DNA from: Actinomycetes bacterium
GTDB taxonomy: Bacteria; Actinomycetota; Acidimicrobiia; Acidimicrobiales; RAAP-2
DNA length: 12,753 nt
Direction: 5' to 3'
NCBI GenBank assembly: GCA_021802025.1
Contig: JAKABC010000032.1
Location: 1 to 12,753, forward strand
In this document: piece by piece, positions 12,197-12,753 of the stretch
Position numbering within the stretch: the stretch's first letter is position 1
Layout: every line of letters begins with the position of its first letter
Translations under genes and position numbers: made by a program
Notes under the pieces: generated by a model
The model's input: the letters and a program-made list of their open reading frames with translations, nothing else
Databases searched by the model: none
Told to the model about the DNA's origin: nothing

Positions 12197-12753
12197 TGGC
12201 CCTGGAGGATCTCCACCACAACTTCCTCACCGGGCGGCTCGAGGACATGGTCCGCTGGGCCCGGCGGGCCTCGGTGTGGCCCGCGACCTTCGGGCTCGCG
12301 TGCTGCGCGATCGAGATGATGGCCGCCGGGGCGGCCGACTACGACCTCGCGCGCTACGGGATGGAGGTCTTTCGCAACTCGCCGCGCCAGGCCGACCTGA
12401 TGATCGTCGCGGGCCGGGTCAGTCAGAAGATGGCGCCCGTGCTGCGTCAGGTCTACGACCAGATGATGGAGCCCAAGTGGGTGATCTCGATGGGCGTGTG
12501 CGCCTCGTCGGGCGGGATGTTCAACAACTACGCGATCGTCCAGGGCGTCGACCAGATCGTGCCGGTGGACGTCTACGCGCCGGGCTGCCCGCCGAGTCCC
12601 GAGACGCTGATGCACGCGATCTTGACCCTGCACGAGCAGATCCGCACCGGTGAGGTGCTGCGCCGCCGCGGGGGCGCGACCCCGCCCGCGGCGGCGTCCG
12701 ACGGCTGGACCCCGGAGGTCCCTGTGGCGGTGAGGCTGGGAACGCCCACGTGA
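12196..12753 (+). CDS. nuoB: NADH-quinone oxidoreductase subunit B
   Basis: NuoB carries the N2 [4Fe-4S] cluster that passes electrons to the quinone. All four ligands are present in the 185-residue protein: the tandem Cys36-Cys37 in GLACCAIEMM, Cys102 in MGVCASSGGMFNNYA, and Cys131 in YAPGCPPSPE. RNSPRQADLMIVAGRVSQKM (60-79) is also typical. The C-terminus after residue 155 is a family-variable tail rich in Ala and Pro. The ATG overlaps the nuoA TGA. The stop is the last codon of the window, so nuoC onward should follow outside it. Confidence 0.97.
   Translation: MALEDLHHNFLTGRLEDMVRWARRASVWPATFGLACCAIEMMAAGAADYDLARYGMEVFRNSPRQADLMIVAGRVSQKMAPVLRQVYDQMMEPKWVISMGVCASSGGMFNNYAIVQGVDQIVPVDVYAPGCPPSPETLMHAILTLHEQIRTGEVLRRRGGATPPAAASDGWTPEVPVAVRLGTPT

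Overview
The window is very GC-rich (roughly 70% or more by eye) and densely coded. It carries 15 protein genes, all complete, and no RNA gene, mobile element, CRISPR array or non-coding stretch longer than about 80 bases. It looks like a chromosomal core region of an actinobacterium. The lineage evidence is mshA (mycothiol synthesis, essentially confined to Actinobacteria), a nickel superoxide dismutase with its maturation protease, the rex-hemACD arrangement known from Streptomyces, and a geranylgeranyl-reductase-family gene beside nuoA. The hem and mshA-ybjN-proC genes resemble a condensed mycobacterial Rv0486-Rv0512 neighbourhood (recalled, not searched). A free-standing hemD, unlike the methyltransferase-fused forms I recall from some actinobacteria, and the compact layout would suit a deep-branching class such as Acidimicrobiia. 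That placement is only a guess.

Layout. (1) 27-865: divergent sodN (minus) and sodX (plus), the Ni-SOD precursor and the protease that removes its propeptide. (2) 907-3426: mshA, a YbjN-family gene abutting it, and proC. (3) 3449-9247: rex followed by hemA, hemC, hemD, hemB and hemL, the full C5 route from glutamyl-tRNA to uroporphyrinogen III under the NADH/NAD+ sensor Rex. (4) 9244-10344: an unrecognised single-pass membrane protein overlapping hemL by four bases. (5) 10341-11669 on the minus strand: an FAD-dependent geranylgeranyl-reductase-family enzyme, possibly a menaquinone reductase. It is convergent with the unknown gene and divergent from nuo. (6) 11747-12753: nuoA and nuoB, the start of a complex I operon that must continue past the window.

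The unifying theme is redox and respiratory housekeeping: superoxide removal, mycothiol, NADH-sensing regulation, heme, quinone modification and complex I.

The most notable structure is regulatory. Five transcription-unit heads (mshA, proC, rex, hemB and the minus-strand reductase) carry a TANNNT box placed exactly 6 bases before a GTG start. This is the geometry expected for leaderless mRNAs whose first base is the G of GTG. At three junctions (ybjN/proC, rex/hemA, hemD/hemB) the TAG stop codon of the upstream gene is also the first half of the downstream -10 box. Two short palindromes sit in the two divergent intergenic regions and are candidate operators. I found no wholly new multi-gene system.
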